Shown here piece by piece: positions 48,508-56,651 of a stretch of DNA of 64,000 nucleotides. Source of the DNA: Parvibaculum sp035325945 (GTDB lineage Bacteria; Pseudomonadota; Alphaproteobacteria; Parvibaculales; Parvibaculaceae). The notes beneath the pieces were generated by a model that saw only the letters and a program-made list of their open reading frames with translations, made no database searches and was not told where the DNA came from. The number at the start of each line of letters is the position of its first letter. Within the stretch, counting starts at the first letter, position 1. Location of the stretch: the NCBI RefSeq assembly GCF_035325945.1, contig NZ_DAOKYX010000002.1, forward strand, positions 1-64,000, given 5' to 3'. The position numbers and the translations under genes are program-made.

Positions 48508-48908
48508 TCGAGTTCGACGAACCGCTGCCGCGCCGGCCCTATGAATCGATCGTGCCGCTCATCAATGTCGTCTTCCTGCTGCTCATTTTCTTCCTGCTCG
48601 CAGGCACGATGGGGCCTTCCGAAACGGTCAAGGTGAACCTGCCCGTGGGCACGCTCGACGACAAGAACAAGCGCCAGCCCGCCATGATCTATATGGAGCA
48701 GGACGGCTTCATGTGGCTCGGCAAGACATTCGTCGCGCCGGAAGCGGCAGGCTTCATGGTCAGGGACTTCATCCGGGACGCGGGAACGGACCGCGTCGCC
48801 GTGAAGGTCGATGAGGCGGCGCCCGCCGATGCGCTGCTTACGCTGATGGAGGTTTTGCGGATCGCGGATGTGAAGGAAGTCACCATTCTCACGGAGCGCG
48901 CGCGGTGA
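48504..48908 (+). CDS. ExbD/TolR-like protein (second copy, variant)
   Basis: A 134-residue relative of the gene before it, not a duplicate. The TM helix reads YESIVPLINVVFLLLIFFLLAGTM: the Asp expected in the LIDVVF position is Asn here, so it may not carry protons itself. The periplasmic part is EVLRIADVKEVTILTERAR-like at the end, as in ExbD. Overlaps both neighbours by 4 bases, giving strict translational coupling. Confidence 0.88.
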   Translation: MIEFDEPLPRRPYESIVPLINVVFLLLIFFLLAGTMGPSETVKVNLPVGTLDDKNKRQPAMIYMEQDGFMWLGKTFVAPEAAGFMVRDFIRDAGTDRVAVKVDEAAPADALLTLMEVLRIADVKEVTILTERAR

Positions 48909-49765
48909 GCATGGCCCTCGACAGCGCCTCGTTCGATGAGCCGGCCGTGCGGACGCCGCGTCTGTGGCTCTTCATCGCGGTTTCGATCGCGATTCATCTC
49001 GCGCTCTTCCTGTTCGGCCTCGTCAGTGGCGGTATTTTCGGCGGGCCGGGACCGGGCGGCGGCGACGCGGTGACGTTCCGTCTGGCGGCGGGCGGCGGGC
49101 ATGATCGTTTCGCCGCGCCGGTATCCGGCCATGCGAAGCCAACGCCGCGGCCGAAGCGCGTCGAAAAGCCGAAACCCAAACCCGAGCCGAAACCGGAAAC
49201 GGTGGTTCGCAAGAAGCAGGGCGAGGCGCCGAAGCCGCTCGTGGCGGAGCCCGAAGAGCAAGCCGAGGCGAGCGCGGAAGAGGCAGGCGCGGCCGGCGGC
49301 GGCCTTCCCGGCGGGCAAGGTCAGGGCGCGGGCGGCGATGCGGAGGAAACCATCCTCAACCGCAAGGGGACGTTGCTCTCGGGCGGCGAGATCACCTCGC
49401 GGATGGGCGGGCGCACCTTCCATCTCGAAATGGGCCGCATCGACGTCGAAGGCGGTAACAGGCTCATCAACACTGTGATCGCCCTCAACCCCGATGGCAC
49501 ATCGGAAGTCACCCTCACGCGCTATTTCTACCAGACCTATCACTCGCAATATTCATCGACGAGAAGCGCCACCGGCACGGGGCGCTGGTGGATCGAGGGC
49601 AATCGCTGGTGCCACCAGTCGAGCATCATCAATTACGGCACCAAGGACTGCTACAACATCACCGTCGATGGCCCGACCGTGCGCCTCTATTACGCGCGCT
49701 GCAACCTCGAATCCTCTCAACTCTGCAAGACGGGCCGCATCGCGGGCGAGGGCAACGTCAAATAA
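48905..49765 (+). CDS. TonB-like protein with unrecognised C-terminal domain
   Basis: A 286-residue protein. Residues 20-43 are a TM helix with the Ser-x3-His pair (Ser27/His31) that TonB uses to couple with ExbB/ExbD. Residues 75-120 form a Pro/Lys/Glu-rich periplasmic spanner, and 120-147 are Ala/Gly-rich. The last 130 residues do not look like a TonB_C domain: they hold FHLEMGRIDVEGGNRLINT, GTGRWWIEGNRWC and four cysteines (236, 249, 266, 274). It begins with GTG, overlapping the exbD stop. I infer an envelope-energising or sensing machine. The start could also be ATG 48911. Confidence 0.8.
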   Translation: MSMALDSASFDEPAVRTPRLWLFIAVSIAIHLALFLFGLVSGGIFGGPGPGGGDAVTFRLAAGGGHDRFAAPVSGHAKPTPRPKRVEKPKPKPEPKPETVVRKKQGEAPKPLVAEPEEQAEASAEEAGAAGGGLPGGQGQGAGGDAEETILNRKGTLLSGGEITSRMGGRTFHLEMGRIDVEGGNRLINTVIALNPDGTSEVTLTRYFYQTYHSQYSSTRSATGTGRWWIEGNRWCHQSSIINYGTKDCYNITVDGPTVRLYYARCNLESSQLCKTGRIAGEGNVK

Positions 49766-49859
49766 TCAGACTGCGGAGCGACATGCGCCGATTTTACACG
49801 CTGGCGCCACCCTGCTAGAAAATCGTCTCCACAGCAATTCAGGGACAGGCGAGGCGACG

Positions 49860-50738
49860 ATGGCGAGAGTGGCGTTTCTCGGGCTCGGTGTCATGGGCTT
49901 TCCGATGGCCGGGCATCTCAAGAAGGCGGGGCATGAAGTCACCGTCTATAATCGCACATCGGCAAAGGCCGAGGCGTGGGTCCGCGAATATGGCGGACGC
50001 TCGGCGCCGACGCCGGGCGGCGCGGCGCAGGGCGCGGAGATCGTCTTCGCCTGTGTCGGGAACGACGCCGATGTGCGCGAGGTGACGCTTGGTTCGGGCG
50101 GCGCCTTCGCCAGCATGGAACGCAGCGCCGTTTTCGTCGATCACACCACGGCGTCCGCCTCTCTCGCGCGGGAACTCGACGCGGCAGCGCGGGAGCGTGG
50201 GCTCGGCTTCGTCGATGCGCCCGTTTCCGGCGGGCAGGCGGGAGCGGAGAAGGGCATTCTCACGGTGATGGCAGGCGGCGAGGAGGCGGCCTATCGCGTG
50301 GCGGAGCCGGTGATCGGCGTCTATGCCCGCGCCGTGCGGCTGATGGGGCCTGCGGGCTCGGGCCAGCTCACCAAGATGGTGAACCAGATTTGCATCGCGG
50401 GGCTGGTGCAGGCGCTGGCCGAGGGGCTCGAATTCGCGAAAAAGGCCGGGCTCGACGCGGCGGCGGTCATCGACGTGATTTCCAAAGGCGCGGCGCAATC
50501 CTGGCAGATGGAAAATCGCTACAGGACCATGATCGATGGCGCTTTCGATCATGGATTCGCCGTCGACTGGATGCGGAAGGATCTCGGCATCTGCCTCGAC
50601 GAGGCGAGGGCGAATGGCGCGCATCTGCCGGTGACGGCGCTGGTGGACCAGTTCTATTCCGAAGTGCAGGCCATGGGCGGGGGGCGCTGGGACACGTCGA
50701 GCCTCATCGCGCGCTTGCAGCGAGGCGCCGGAACGTGA
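49860..50738 (+). CDS. beta-hydroxyacid dehydrogenase, 3-hydroxyisobutyrate dehydrogenase family
   Basis: A 292-residue NAD(P)-dependent dehydrogenase. It has the cofactor loop VAFLGLGVMGFPMAGHL with the motif G-x-G-x-x-G, an NR (VYNRT) that favours NADP, the substrate segment FVDAPVSGGQAGAEKGILTVMAGG and the catalytic lysine in LTKMVNQI. The substrate may be 3-hydroxyisobutyrate (valine catabolism), tartronate semialdehyde or a related acid. ATG 49860 follows GAGGCGACG. A terminator follows directly. Confidence 0.88.
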   Translation: MARVAFLGLGVMGFPMAGHLKKAGHEVTVYNRTSAKAEAWVREYGGRSAPTPGGAAQGAEIVFACVGNDADVREVTLGSGGAFASMERSAVFVDHTTASASLARELDAAARERGLGFVDAPVSGGQAGAEKGILTVMAGGEEAAYRVAEPVIGVYARAVRLMGPAGSGQLTKMVNQICIAGLVQALAEGLEFAKKAGLDAAAVIDVISKGAAQSWQMENRYRTMIDGAFDHGFAVDWMRKDLGICLDEARANGAHLPVTALVDQFYSEVQAMGGGRWDTSSLIARLQRGAGT

Positions 50739-50742
50739 AGTA

Positions 50743-50773
50743 AACCCGGGCGCGTCTCCACGCCCGGGTTTTT
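50743..50773 (+). terminator. rho-independent terminator after the hydroxyacid dehydrogenase
   Basis: Perfect 10-base stem AACCCGGGCG (50743-50752) and CGCCCGGGTT (50761-50770), loop CGTCTCCA, five Ts at 50769-50773. It lies 5 bases after the stop codon. The A run on the left lets it work partly in the opposite direction as well. Confidence 0.92.
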
Positions 50774-50798
50774 CTTCGCCTTTCAGGGGCCGATCTTC

Positions 50799-51228
50799 TC
50801 AGAAGTTTGCCGCCAGAGTGAGGAAGGGTCCGTGGATGAAATAGTCGGACTTGCCGACATTCATGCCGTAGCCGTTGTTATCCGTGATGGCGACATTGAC
50901 CGACGACCAGTACTGGAACTGATAGCCGAGAACGAGCTTCGTATTCCCGACAACGTTCACCGAGGCTTGCGTCCCGGTCGCTCCAGCGATAGCCGGCCAG
51001 TGCCTGGCCGAGCCAGCCGTCGCCGGGCGCGGTTCGGGCGGTTTCATGGGGCACGGCCGGTCCGAACAGCTGCCAGTCCTTCGGCATTGCATCGACGAGG
51101 TAGGAGCCCGTCAGCGAGATGAAATAGCCGGATGCGGGTGTCTGATCTTCAGTGCTTGCACTCGCGATTCCGATGCAGCTCACCATCGCCACGATCGATG
51201 CCGAAGCCAATAGCCATGCCTTGTTCAC
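50799..51228 (-). pseudogene. remnant of an outer-membrane beta-barrel protein (frameshifted, shortened)
   Basis: The minus-strand frame from 51228 begins with a good signal peptide (AWLLASASIVAMVSCIGIASAS) and SGYFISLTGSYLVDAMPKDWQ. After about 80 residues it runs into nonsense-like sequence. A second frame then reads SVNVVGNTKLVLGYQFQYWSSVNVAITDNNG and ends LTLAANF, a barrel C terminus with terminal Phe. The two parts join by one frameshift near 50975-50990 and total about 140 residues, too short for a typical barrel of this kind, so an internal deletion is likely as well. The family resembles Lpg1974-type barrels, a weak call. Confidence 0.65.
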
Positions 51229-51420
51229 AGATTGATACCTTTGTGATTGTAAAGAAAAGACCGTCTGCCCGGCCCGTTATGAAAAGAGGGAGGTCAGCGG
51301 GGAAAGCAATGGAGAACGGGGAGGTATGTATCCCTCGCCGATGAACTTGCCCGATGCCCTGCCGCACTGTCAGACTATGGGTGAAATCCGACGGAGCGTT
51401 GCAGCGACGTCGTGTCTGGC

Positions 51421-52575
51421 ATGGTGAAGCTTGTGGTCAAAGAAGCCCGCTTCTCTTCCGTCGCCGAGGTGATCGAGCGGCTGAACCCCTCCTATCCGGT
51501 GTTCATGGTCTTCCCGGGGATTCTCAAGGATCGCGCGCGTGCCTTCCTTTCCGGTTTTCCGGGCACGGTGCTCTATGCCGTCAAATGCAATCCGGACCCG
51601 CATGTGCTGCGCGCGCTTCACGAGGCGGGCATCCGGCATTTCGATACGGCCTCGTTGCCCGAGATCGCGAAGATCAACGAACTCTTTGCCGATGCACATT
51701 GCTATTTCAACCATCCGGTGAAGAGCAGGGGCGCGCTCGAATCCGCGTCCGATGTCTATGGGCTCGCGGACTATGTCGTCGATCACATGGCCGAACTCGA
51801 CAAGCTCTGCGAAGTCGTGGGCACGGACATAACGGTCGAGGTGCGGATCGCCACGGAGCATGGCAGGGCGGTCTATGATCTCTCCTCGAAATTCGGCGCG
51901 AGGCACCGCGATGCGGTGGCGCTGCTCAAGGAGGCGAACCGGCGCGGCACGCGTACGGCGGTGGCCTTCCATGTCGGCAGCCAGTGTCCCGATCCGGACG
52001 CCTACAGGCTTGCCATGATCGATGCGGCGGCGATCATCCGCGAGGCAGGCGTGCCGGTCGAGTATCTCGATATTGGCGGCGGCTTCCCTGTGGAATACGG
52101 CACGCCGGTGCCGCCCATCACAGCTTTCTTCGACGTCATCATAAGAGCGAGGGATGAGCTGGGGCTTTCCATGCCGCTCTTCGCCGAGCCCGGACGCGCG
52201 CTCAGCGCCGATGGCTGCTCGGTGCTTGCGCAGGTTCAGCTTCGCAAGGATGGCGATCTCTATATCAATGATGGCGTCTATGGCTGCCTTGCCGAAATCC
52301 AGCTTGGCGGCCAGAAGCCACCGCTGCGGGCGCTCCGCCTTGCCGGTGGAAAATGCGCGTCCGTTTCGGGCGCGACGCGGACCTTCCGCATCTTCGGTCC
52401 CACCTGCGACAGTCTCGACGTGTTCAAGGTCCAGTTCGAGTTGCCGGATGGGATCGAGGAGGGCGACTGGATCGAGTTCCGCCGCATGGGCGCCTACTCG
52501 ATCGGGATGCAGACCGCCTTCAACGGATTTTTCACCGATACGGTCGTCGAGGTCGCGGGGCTGAACGACACCTGA
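51421..52575 (+). CDS. ornithine/lysine decarboxylase-type PLP enzyme (fold type III)
   Basis: Probably decarboxylates ornithine (to putrescine) or lysine. The 384-residue protein has the PLP lysine in YAVKCNPDPHVLRAL, HVGSQC, the phosphate-binding DIGGGFP, EPGRALSA, and the active-site GPTCDSLDV with Cys and Asp from the partner subunit, all as in eukaryotic-type ornithine decarboxylase. Diaminopimelate decarboxylase lacks the CDSLD form. Start is ATG 51421, or GTG 51412. The gene stands alone, followed by a TetR regulator. Confidence 0.9.
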   Translation: MVKLVVKEARFSSVAEVIERLNPSYPVFMVFPGILKDRARAFLSGFPGTVLYAVKCNPDPHVLRALHEAGIRHFDTASLPEIAKINELFADAHCYFNHPVKSRGALESASDVYGLADYVVDHMAELDKLCEVVGTDITVEVRIATEHGRAVYDLSSKFGARHRDAVALLKEANRRGTRTAVAFHVGSQCPDPDAYRLAMIDAAAIIREAGVPVEYLDIGGGFPVEYGTPVPPITAFFDVIIRARDELGLSMPLFAEPGRALSADGCSVLAQVQLRKDGDLYINDGVYGCLAEIQLGGQKPPLRALRLAGGKCASVSGATRTFRIFGPTCDSLDVFKVQFELPDGIEEGDWIEFRRMGAYSIGMQTAFNGFFTDTVVEVAGLNDT

Positions 52576-52634
52576 AATTTTTCCCGGAATACATCCTCAG
52601 TTCACGGAGTGTTCTACTGCGCTCTGTTGATTTT

Positions 52635-52655
52635 CATGTTAACGATGATAACATG
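52635..52655. promoter_or_regulatory. perfect dyad upstream of the TetR-family gene, candidate operator
   Basis: CATGTTA (52635-52641), spacer ACGATGA, TAACATG (52649-52655): perfect 7-base arms in an AT-rich patch 28 bases ahead of the regulator's start. It is very typical of a TetR autoregulatory operator. Confidence 0.6.
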
Positions 52656-52682
52656 GGTTCGCGCGGACAAAGAAGGAACGCC

Positions 52683-53141
52683 ATGAGGGCAAGGCTTCGT
52701 GGACAGAAGACGCATTACCATCACGGCGATCTGAAGCGCGCGCTTATGGATGCGGCGGCGACGCTGATCGACATACGCGGGCGCGACGCGCTCACGCTGC
52801 GGGAAGCGGCGCGGAGGGCAGGCGTCTCCGAGGCTGCGCCCTATCGTCATTTCGCCAATCTCGACGAGCTGTTGGGGGCAGTGGCGCTTGAAGGCTACGA
52901 GATGTTGATCACCGATCTCGAACATGCGGGCTCGGCGCGCGGCGTGCGCGACGCCTATCTCGCCTTTGCGGGCGATTTTCCCGGCCGCTATGCGCTGATG
53001 TTCGGTCCGCTCGCCGACAGGAAGGCGGCGGCGCGGCGCAGGGAAGAGGTCGAGCACGTCGCGGAATTGACGGAAGAGGCAGGCGGGCTCACCACGCTGC
53101 ACGGCATGGCGTCGCTCAGGCTCGCGGGGCTTGCGGAGTAG
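52683..53141 (+). CDS. TetR-family transcriptional regulator
   Basis: A 152-residue regulator. The N-terminal helix-turn-helix (YHHGDLKRALMDAAATLIDIRGRDALTLREAARRAGVSEAAPYRHFANLDELL) is complete; the C-terminal ligand-binding part is short, so the protein is smaller than most TetR members. Start chosen at 52683 (AAGGAACG upstream); an ATG at 52653 lies inside the dyad. It ends 7 bases from the converging hemB stop. Targets are unknown beyond probable self-control. Confidence 0.85.
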   Translation: MRARLRGQKTHYHHGDLKRALMDAAATLIDIRGRDALTLREAARRAGVSEAAPYRHFANLDELLGAVALEGYEMLITDLEHAGSARGVRDAYLAFAGDFPGRYALMFGPLADRKAAARRREEVEHVAELTEEAGGLTTLHGMASLRLAGLAE

Positions 53142-53147
53142 CGGGGC

Positions 53148-54158
53148 TCAAAGCCCCTTCAGGAGCCGCGCGGCCGCGGGCGCGAAATAGGTGAGAATGC
53201 CGTCGGCACCGGCGCGCTTGAAGCTCAGCAGGCTTTCGAGGATGACGCGGTCGCGGTCGAGCCAGCCATTTCCGATGGCGCCTGCAAGCATCGCGTATTC
53301 GCCGGAGACCTGATAGGCGAAGGTCGGCAGGCCGAAGGCCTGCTTCACCCGGTAGAGCACGTCGAGATAGGGAAGGCCCGGCTTCACCATCACCATGTCG
53401 GCGCCCTCGGCGATGTCGAGCGCGACTTCGCGGAGCGCCTCGTCGCCATTCGCCGGATCCATCTGATAGGTGCGCTTGTCGCCCTTGAGCGCGCCGGACG
53501 AGCCGATGGCGTCGCGGAAGGGGCCATAGAAGGCGGAAGCGTATTTGGCCGCATAGGACATGATCTGCGTGTCCTTGTGGCCTGCTTCCTCCAGCGCGGC
53601 GCGTATGGCGCCCACCCGGCCGTCCATCATGTCGGATGGCGCGATGATGTCGCAGCCTGCCTCGACCTGAAGCAGCGACTGGCGAATGAGGATTTCGACC
53701 GTCTCGTCATTGAGGATGCGCTCGCCTTCCATCACGCCGTCATGGCCGTGGCTGGTAAAGGGATCGAGCGCCGCGTCGCAGAGGACGCCGAGGCCGGGAA
53801 ACTCCTTCTTGATCGCGCGCGTCGCCTGGCAGACGAGATTATCCGGATCGGTTGCGAGAGAGCCGAGGGGGTCGCGCTTCTCCATCGGCGTATGCGGGAA
53901 AAGGGCGATGACGGGAATGTCGAGCGACACGGCCTCTCCCGCGGCGCGCACGGCCTCGTCGACCGAAAGCCGCTCGACGCCGGGCATGGAGGGAATGGCC
54001 TCGCGCTTGCCCTTGCCCTCGATGAGAAAGAGCGGCCAGATGAGATCGTTCGGCGAAAGGGAATTTTCGGCGATGAGCCTGCGCGACCAGTCGGCCTTGC
54101 GATTGCGGCGCATGCGGATGGCGGGAAAGGCGGGCGTGGGGCGTGGCTCGTTTGTCAT
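53148..54158 (-). CDS. hemB: delta-aminolevulinic acid dehydratase (porphobilinogen synthase)
   Basis: Condenses two 5-aminolevulinate molecules into porphobilinogen in heme synthesis. The 336-residue protein has RLIAENSLSPNDLIWPLFLIEG, MPGVERLS, VLCDAALDPFTSHGHDGVM (Mg/Zn-site aspartates, alphaproteobacterial Asp-rich type), KYASAFYGPFRDA with the substrate lysine, and DMVMVKPGLPYLD with the Schiff-base lysine. It completes the first steps with hemA at 59577. Confidence 0.96.
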   Translation of the reverse strand: MTNEPRPTPAFPAIRMRRNRKADWSRRLIAENSLSPNDLIWPLFLIEGKGKREAIPSMPGVERLSVDEAVRAAGEAVSLDIPVIALFPHTPMEKRDPLGSLATDPDNLVCQATRAIKKEFPGLGVLCDAALDPFTSHGHDGVMEGERILNDETVEILIRQSLLQVEAGCDIIAPSDMMDGRVGAIRAALEEAGHKDTQIMSYAAKYASAFYGPFRDAIGSSGALKGDKRTYQMDPANGDEALREVALDIAEGADMVMVKPGLPYLDVLYRVKQAFGLPTFAYQVSGEYAMLAGAIGNGWLDRDRVILESLLSFKRAGADGILTYFAPAAARLLKGL

Positions 54159-54248
54159 GCGCCACTCATAACGCCTGCGGCCAGCCGGCGCAATGTGACG
54201 TTGCGCCGGGCGGATGCTCTCCTTTCCGCTGCGTTAGCCTTGCCCGCG

Positions 54249-54277
54249 TTGACAGGGGGTAGGGGCGTCATTATCAC
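54249..54277 (+). promoter_or_regulatory. sigma-70-type promoter for the acyl-CoA dehydrogenase gene
   Basis: TTGACA (54249-54254), 17-base spacer, TATCAC (54272-54277), 36 bases before the ATG at 54313. The -35 box is exact; the -10 box matches four of six. Divergent hemB starts 90 bases away on the other strand. Confidence 0.5.
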
Positions 54278-54312
54278 GGCCGGAGGCGCAGGGCCGCAGG
54301 AGGGAGATTGCG

Positions 54313-55452
54313 ATGCAGTTCGGGCTTAGCGAGGACCAGCGGGCGTTTCAGGAGATGGCGCGGACATTCGCCGCCGAGGAACTGGCGCCCCATGCCGCCG
54401 AATGGGACCGGACGCATTTCTTTCCGGTGGAGACGCTGCGCAAGGCGGCGGCGCTCGGTCTCGCGGGCATTTATGTGAAGGAAGATGTCGGCGGATCAGG
54501 GCTCACAAGGCTCGATGCGGCGCTCGTCTTCGAGGCGCTGTCGGAAGGGTGCACGTCCACGGCGGCCTTCCTGTCGATCCACAACATGGCGTCGTGGATG
54601 ATCGACACATTCGGGACCGAGCTTCAGCGCCATCGCTTCCTGCCGAAGCTGACGACGATGGAACTCATCGCGAGCTATTGCCTGACCGAGCCGTCGTCGG
54701 GCTCGGACGCCGCCTCGCTCCGCACGCGGGCGGTGAAAGACGGCGATTACTATGTGCTCAACGGCTCCAAGGCTTTCATTTCGGGCGGCGGAGTGTCGGA
54801 CCTCTATGTCTGCATGGTGCGGACGGGCGAGGCGGGCGCGAAGGGCATTTCCTGCCTCATCGTCGAGAAGGGAACGCCGGGGCTCTCCTTCGGCGCGCCG
54901 GAGCGGAAGATGGGCTGGAACTCGCAACCCACCGCGCAGGTGATCTTCGAGGATTGCCGCGTGCCGGTCGCCAACCTCATCGGCAAGGAAGGCGAAGGCT
55001 TCAAGATCGCGATGATGGGCCTCGATGGCGGGCGGCTCAATATCGGCGCCTGCGCGCTCGGCACGGCGAAGGCGGCCTTCTCGCGCGCCAAAGCCTATCT
55101 CGGCGAGCGCCAGCAATTCGGAAAGCCGCTTTCGGCCTTTCAGGCGCTTCAGTTCAAGCTTGCGGACATGGCGACGGAGTTCGAGGCCGCGCGGCTTCTG
55201 CTCTTGCAGGCGGCCACCAAGGTCGATGAGAAAGCGCCGGATGCGACCATGCATGCCGCCATGGCGAAGCGCTATGCCACGGATGTGAGCTTCAAGGTGG
55301 TGAACGAGGCGCTGCAGATTCACGGCGGCTACGGTTATCTCAACGATTTCCCGCTGGAGCGGCATCTGCGCGATGTGCGCGTGCACCAGATTCTGGAAGG
55401 CACGAACGAGATCATGCGCGTCATCATCGCGCGCGAGTTGCTGAAGAGTTGA
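54313..55452 (+). CDS. acyl-CoA dehydrogenase, probable isobutyryl-CoA dehydrogenase
   Basis: FAD enzyme that forms the 2,3-double bond in a short branched acyl-CoA. The 379-residue protein starts FGLSEDQRAFQEMARTFAAEELAPHAAEWD and has CLTEPSSGSD, the FAD stretch GWNSQPTAQVIFEDCRVP, and LQIHGGYGYL followed by the catalytic Glu region HQILEGTNEIMR. The ACAD8-like sequence and the next gene (3-hydroxyisobutyryl-CoA hydrolase) point to valine degradation; general short-chain use is an alternative. GGAGGGAG precedes the ATG. Confidence 0.9.
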   Translation: MQFGLSEDQRAFQEMARTFAAEELAPHAAEWDRTHFFPVETLRKAAALGLAGIYVKEDVGGSGLTRLDAALVFEALSEGCTSTAAFLSIHNMASWMIDTFGTELQRHRFLPKLTTMELIASYCLTEPSSGSDAASLRTRAVKDGDYYVLNGSKAFISGGGVSDLYVCMVRTGEAGAKGISCLIVEKGTPGLSFGAPERKMGWNSQPTAQVIFEDCRVPVANLIGKEGEGFKIAMMGLDGGRLNIGACALGTAKAAFSRAKAYLGERQQFGKPLSAFQALQFKLADMATEFEAARLLLLQAATKVDEKAPDATMHAAMAKRYATDVSFKVVNEALQIHGGYGYLNDFPLERHLRDVRVHQILEGTNEIMRVIIARELLKS

Positions 55453-55454
55453 GC

Positions 55455-56495
55455 ATGAGCGAAGAAGCCGAAGTCCTGTTCTCGCGCGAGGGCCGCGCGG
55501 GGATCATTACCCTCAATCGTCCCAAGGCGCTCAACGCGCTGACGCTCGGCATGGTGCGGCTCATCCATCCGCAGCTCACCGCCTGGGCCGCCGATCCCGA
55601 AATCGGGCTCGTCATCATCGAGGGCGCGGGCGACCGCGCCTTTTGCGCCGGTGGCGACATACGGGCGCTGCATGACTGGGGCAAGGCGGGCGACCCGCAT
55701 GTAATCCGTTTCTATGCGGAGGAATATCGCCTCAACACCTTCATCAAGCGCTATCCGAAACCCTTCGTGTCGCTGATGGACGGCATCGATATGGGCGGCG
55801 GCGTCGGCCTGTCCGTTCACGGCTCGGTGCGCGTCGCGACGGAGCGGCTGACCTTCGCCATGCCCGAGACGGGGATCGGGCTTTTTCCCGATGTCGGCGG
55901 AACGTGGTTCCTGCCGCGCTGCCCCGGCGAGGTCGGCATGTTCCTCGCGCTCACGGGCGAGCGGCTCAAGGCGGCGGATGCGATTTATGCCGGGATTGCC
56001 GATGTCTTCGTTCCGAGCGACCGGCTCGGTGCGCTGAAGGAGCGTCTTGCGGCCGGCGAGACGATCGACGAGGTGCTGAAGGAACTTGCGGGCGATCCGG
56101 GCGAGCCGTCTCTGGCCAGGCAACGCGAAGCGATCGACCGGCATTTTGCGCGAGGCTCGGTCGCCGGGATCGTCGCCTCGCTCGAGGCCGATGGCGGCGA
56201 GTGGGCGGCGAAGGTGCGCTCGACGCTCGCGACGAAATCGCCGACGAGCCTCCTCGTCACCTATCGCCAGATCCGCGAAGGCGCGAAGCTCTCCTTCGAG
56301 GAGTGCATGAAGCTCGAGTTCCGGCTGACCAATCGCTTCATGCGGGGGCACGACTTCTATGAGGGCGTGCGGGCGATCATCATCGACAAGGACCAGACGC
56401 CGGTCTGGAAGCCGGCCGCGCTCGGCGAGGTCGGCGCGGAGGCCGTCGATGCCTATTTCGCATCGCTGGGCGACGATGAGCTGACGTTCGTCTGA
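55455..56495 (+). CDS. 3-hydroxyisobutyryl-CoA hydrolase (crotonase superfamily)
   Basis: Releases 3-hydroxyisobutyrate from its CoA ester in valine breakdown. The 346-residue protein shows ALNALTLGMVRLIHPQLTAW, the oxyanion loop RAFCAGGDIRALHDWG, GIDMGGGVGLSVHGSVRVATE, and the catalytic Glu/Asp stretch MPETGIGLFPDVGGTWFLPR that marks the hydrolase branch rather than enoyl-CoA hydratase. It starts 2 bases after the dehydrogenase stop (ATG 55455; a TTG at 55449 is also in frame), so the two are one operon. Confidence 0.9.
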   Translation: MSEEAEVLFSREGRAGIITLNRPKALNALTLGMVRLIHPQLTAWAADPEIGLVIIEGAGDRAFCAGGDIRALHDWGKAGDPHVIRFYAEEYRLNTFIKRYPKPFVSLMDGIDMGGGVGLSVHGSVRVATERLTFAMPETGIGLFPDVGGTWFLPRCPGEVGMFLALTGERLKAADAIYAGIADVFVPSDRLGALKERLAAGETIDEVLKELAGDPGEPSLARQREAIDRHFARGSVAGIVASLEADGGEWAAKVRSTLATKSPTSLLVTYRQIREGAKLSFEECMKLEFRLTNRFMRGHDFYEGVRAIIIDKDQTPVWKPAALGEVGAEAVDAYFASLGDDELTFV

Positions 56496-56574
56496 GTTAA
56501 GGAAAATTGAACGCCGTGTCTCCTTCCGGGTGACAAAGCTTCAATTTGTATCGGGTTTAAGCAGTCGTTAGGCA

Positions 56575-56618
56575 CATGCGGCTATTCTCTCATGCGGTGG
56601 GAGTCCAGGAGCGACTCC
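56575..56618 (+). promoter_or_regulatory. ldtR leader: direct repeat and hairpin
   Basis: CATGCGG occurs twice (56575-56581 and 56591-56597), 16 bases apart, followed by the hairpin GGAGTC (56600-56605) CAGGAGC GACTCC (56613-56618). The start codon is at 56652. Possible autoregulatory site; function unproven. Confidence 0.3.
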
Positions 56619-56651
56619 AGCCGGTGTTCGCTGAAGTTGAGAGGCTAGATC

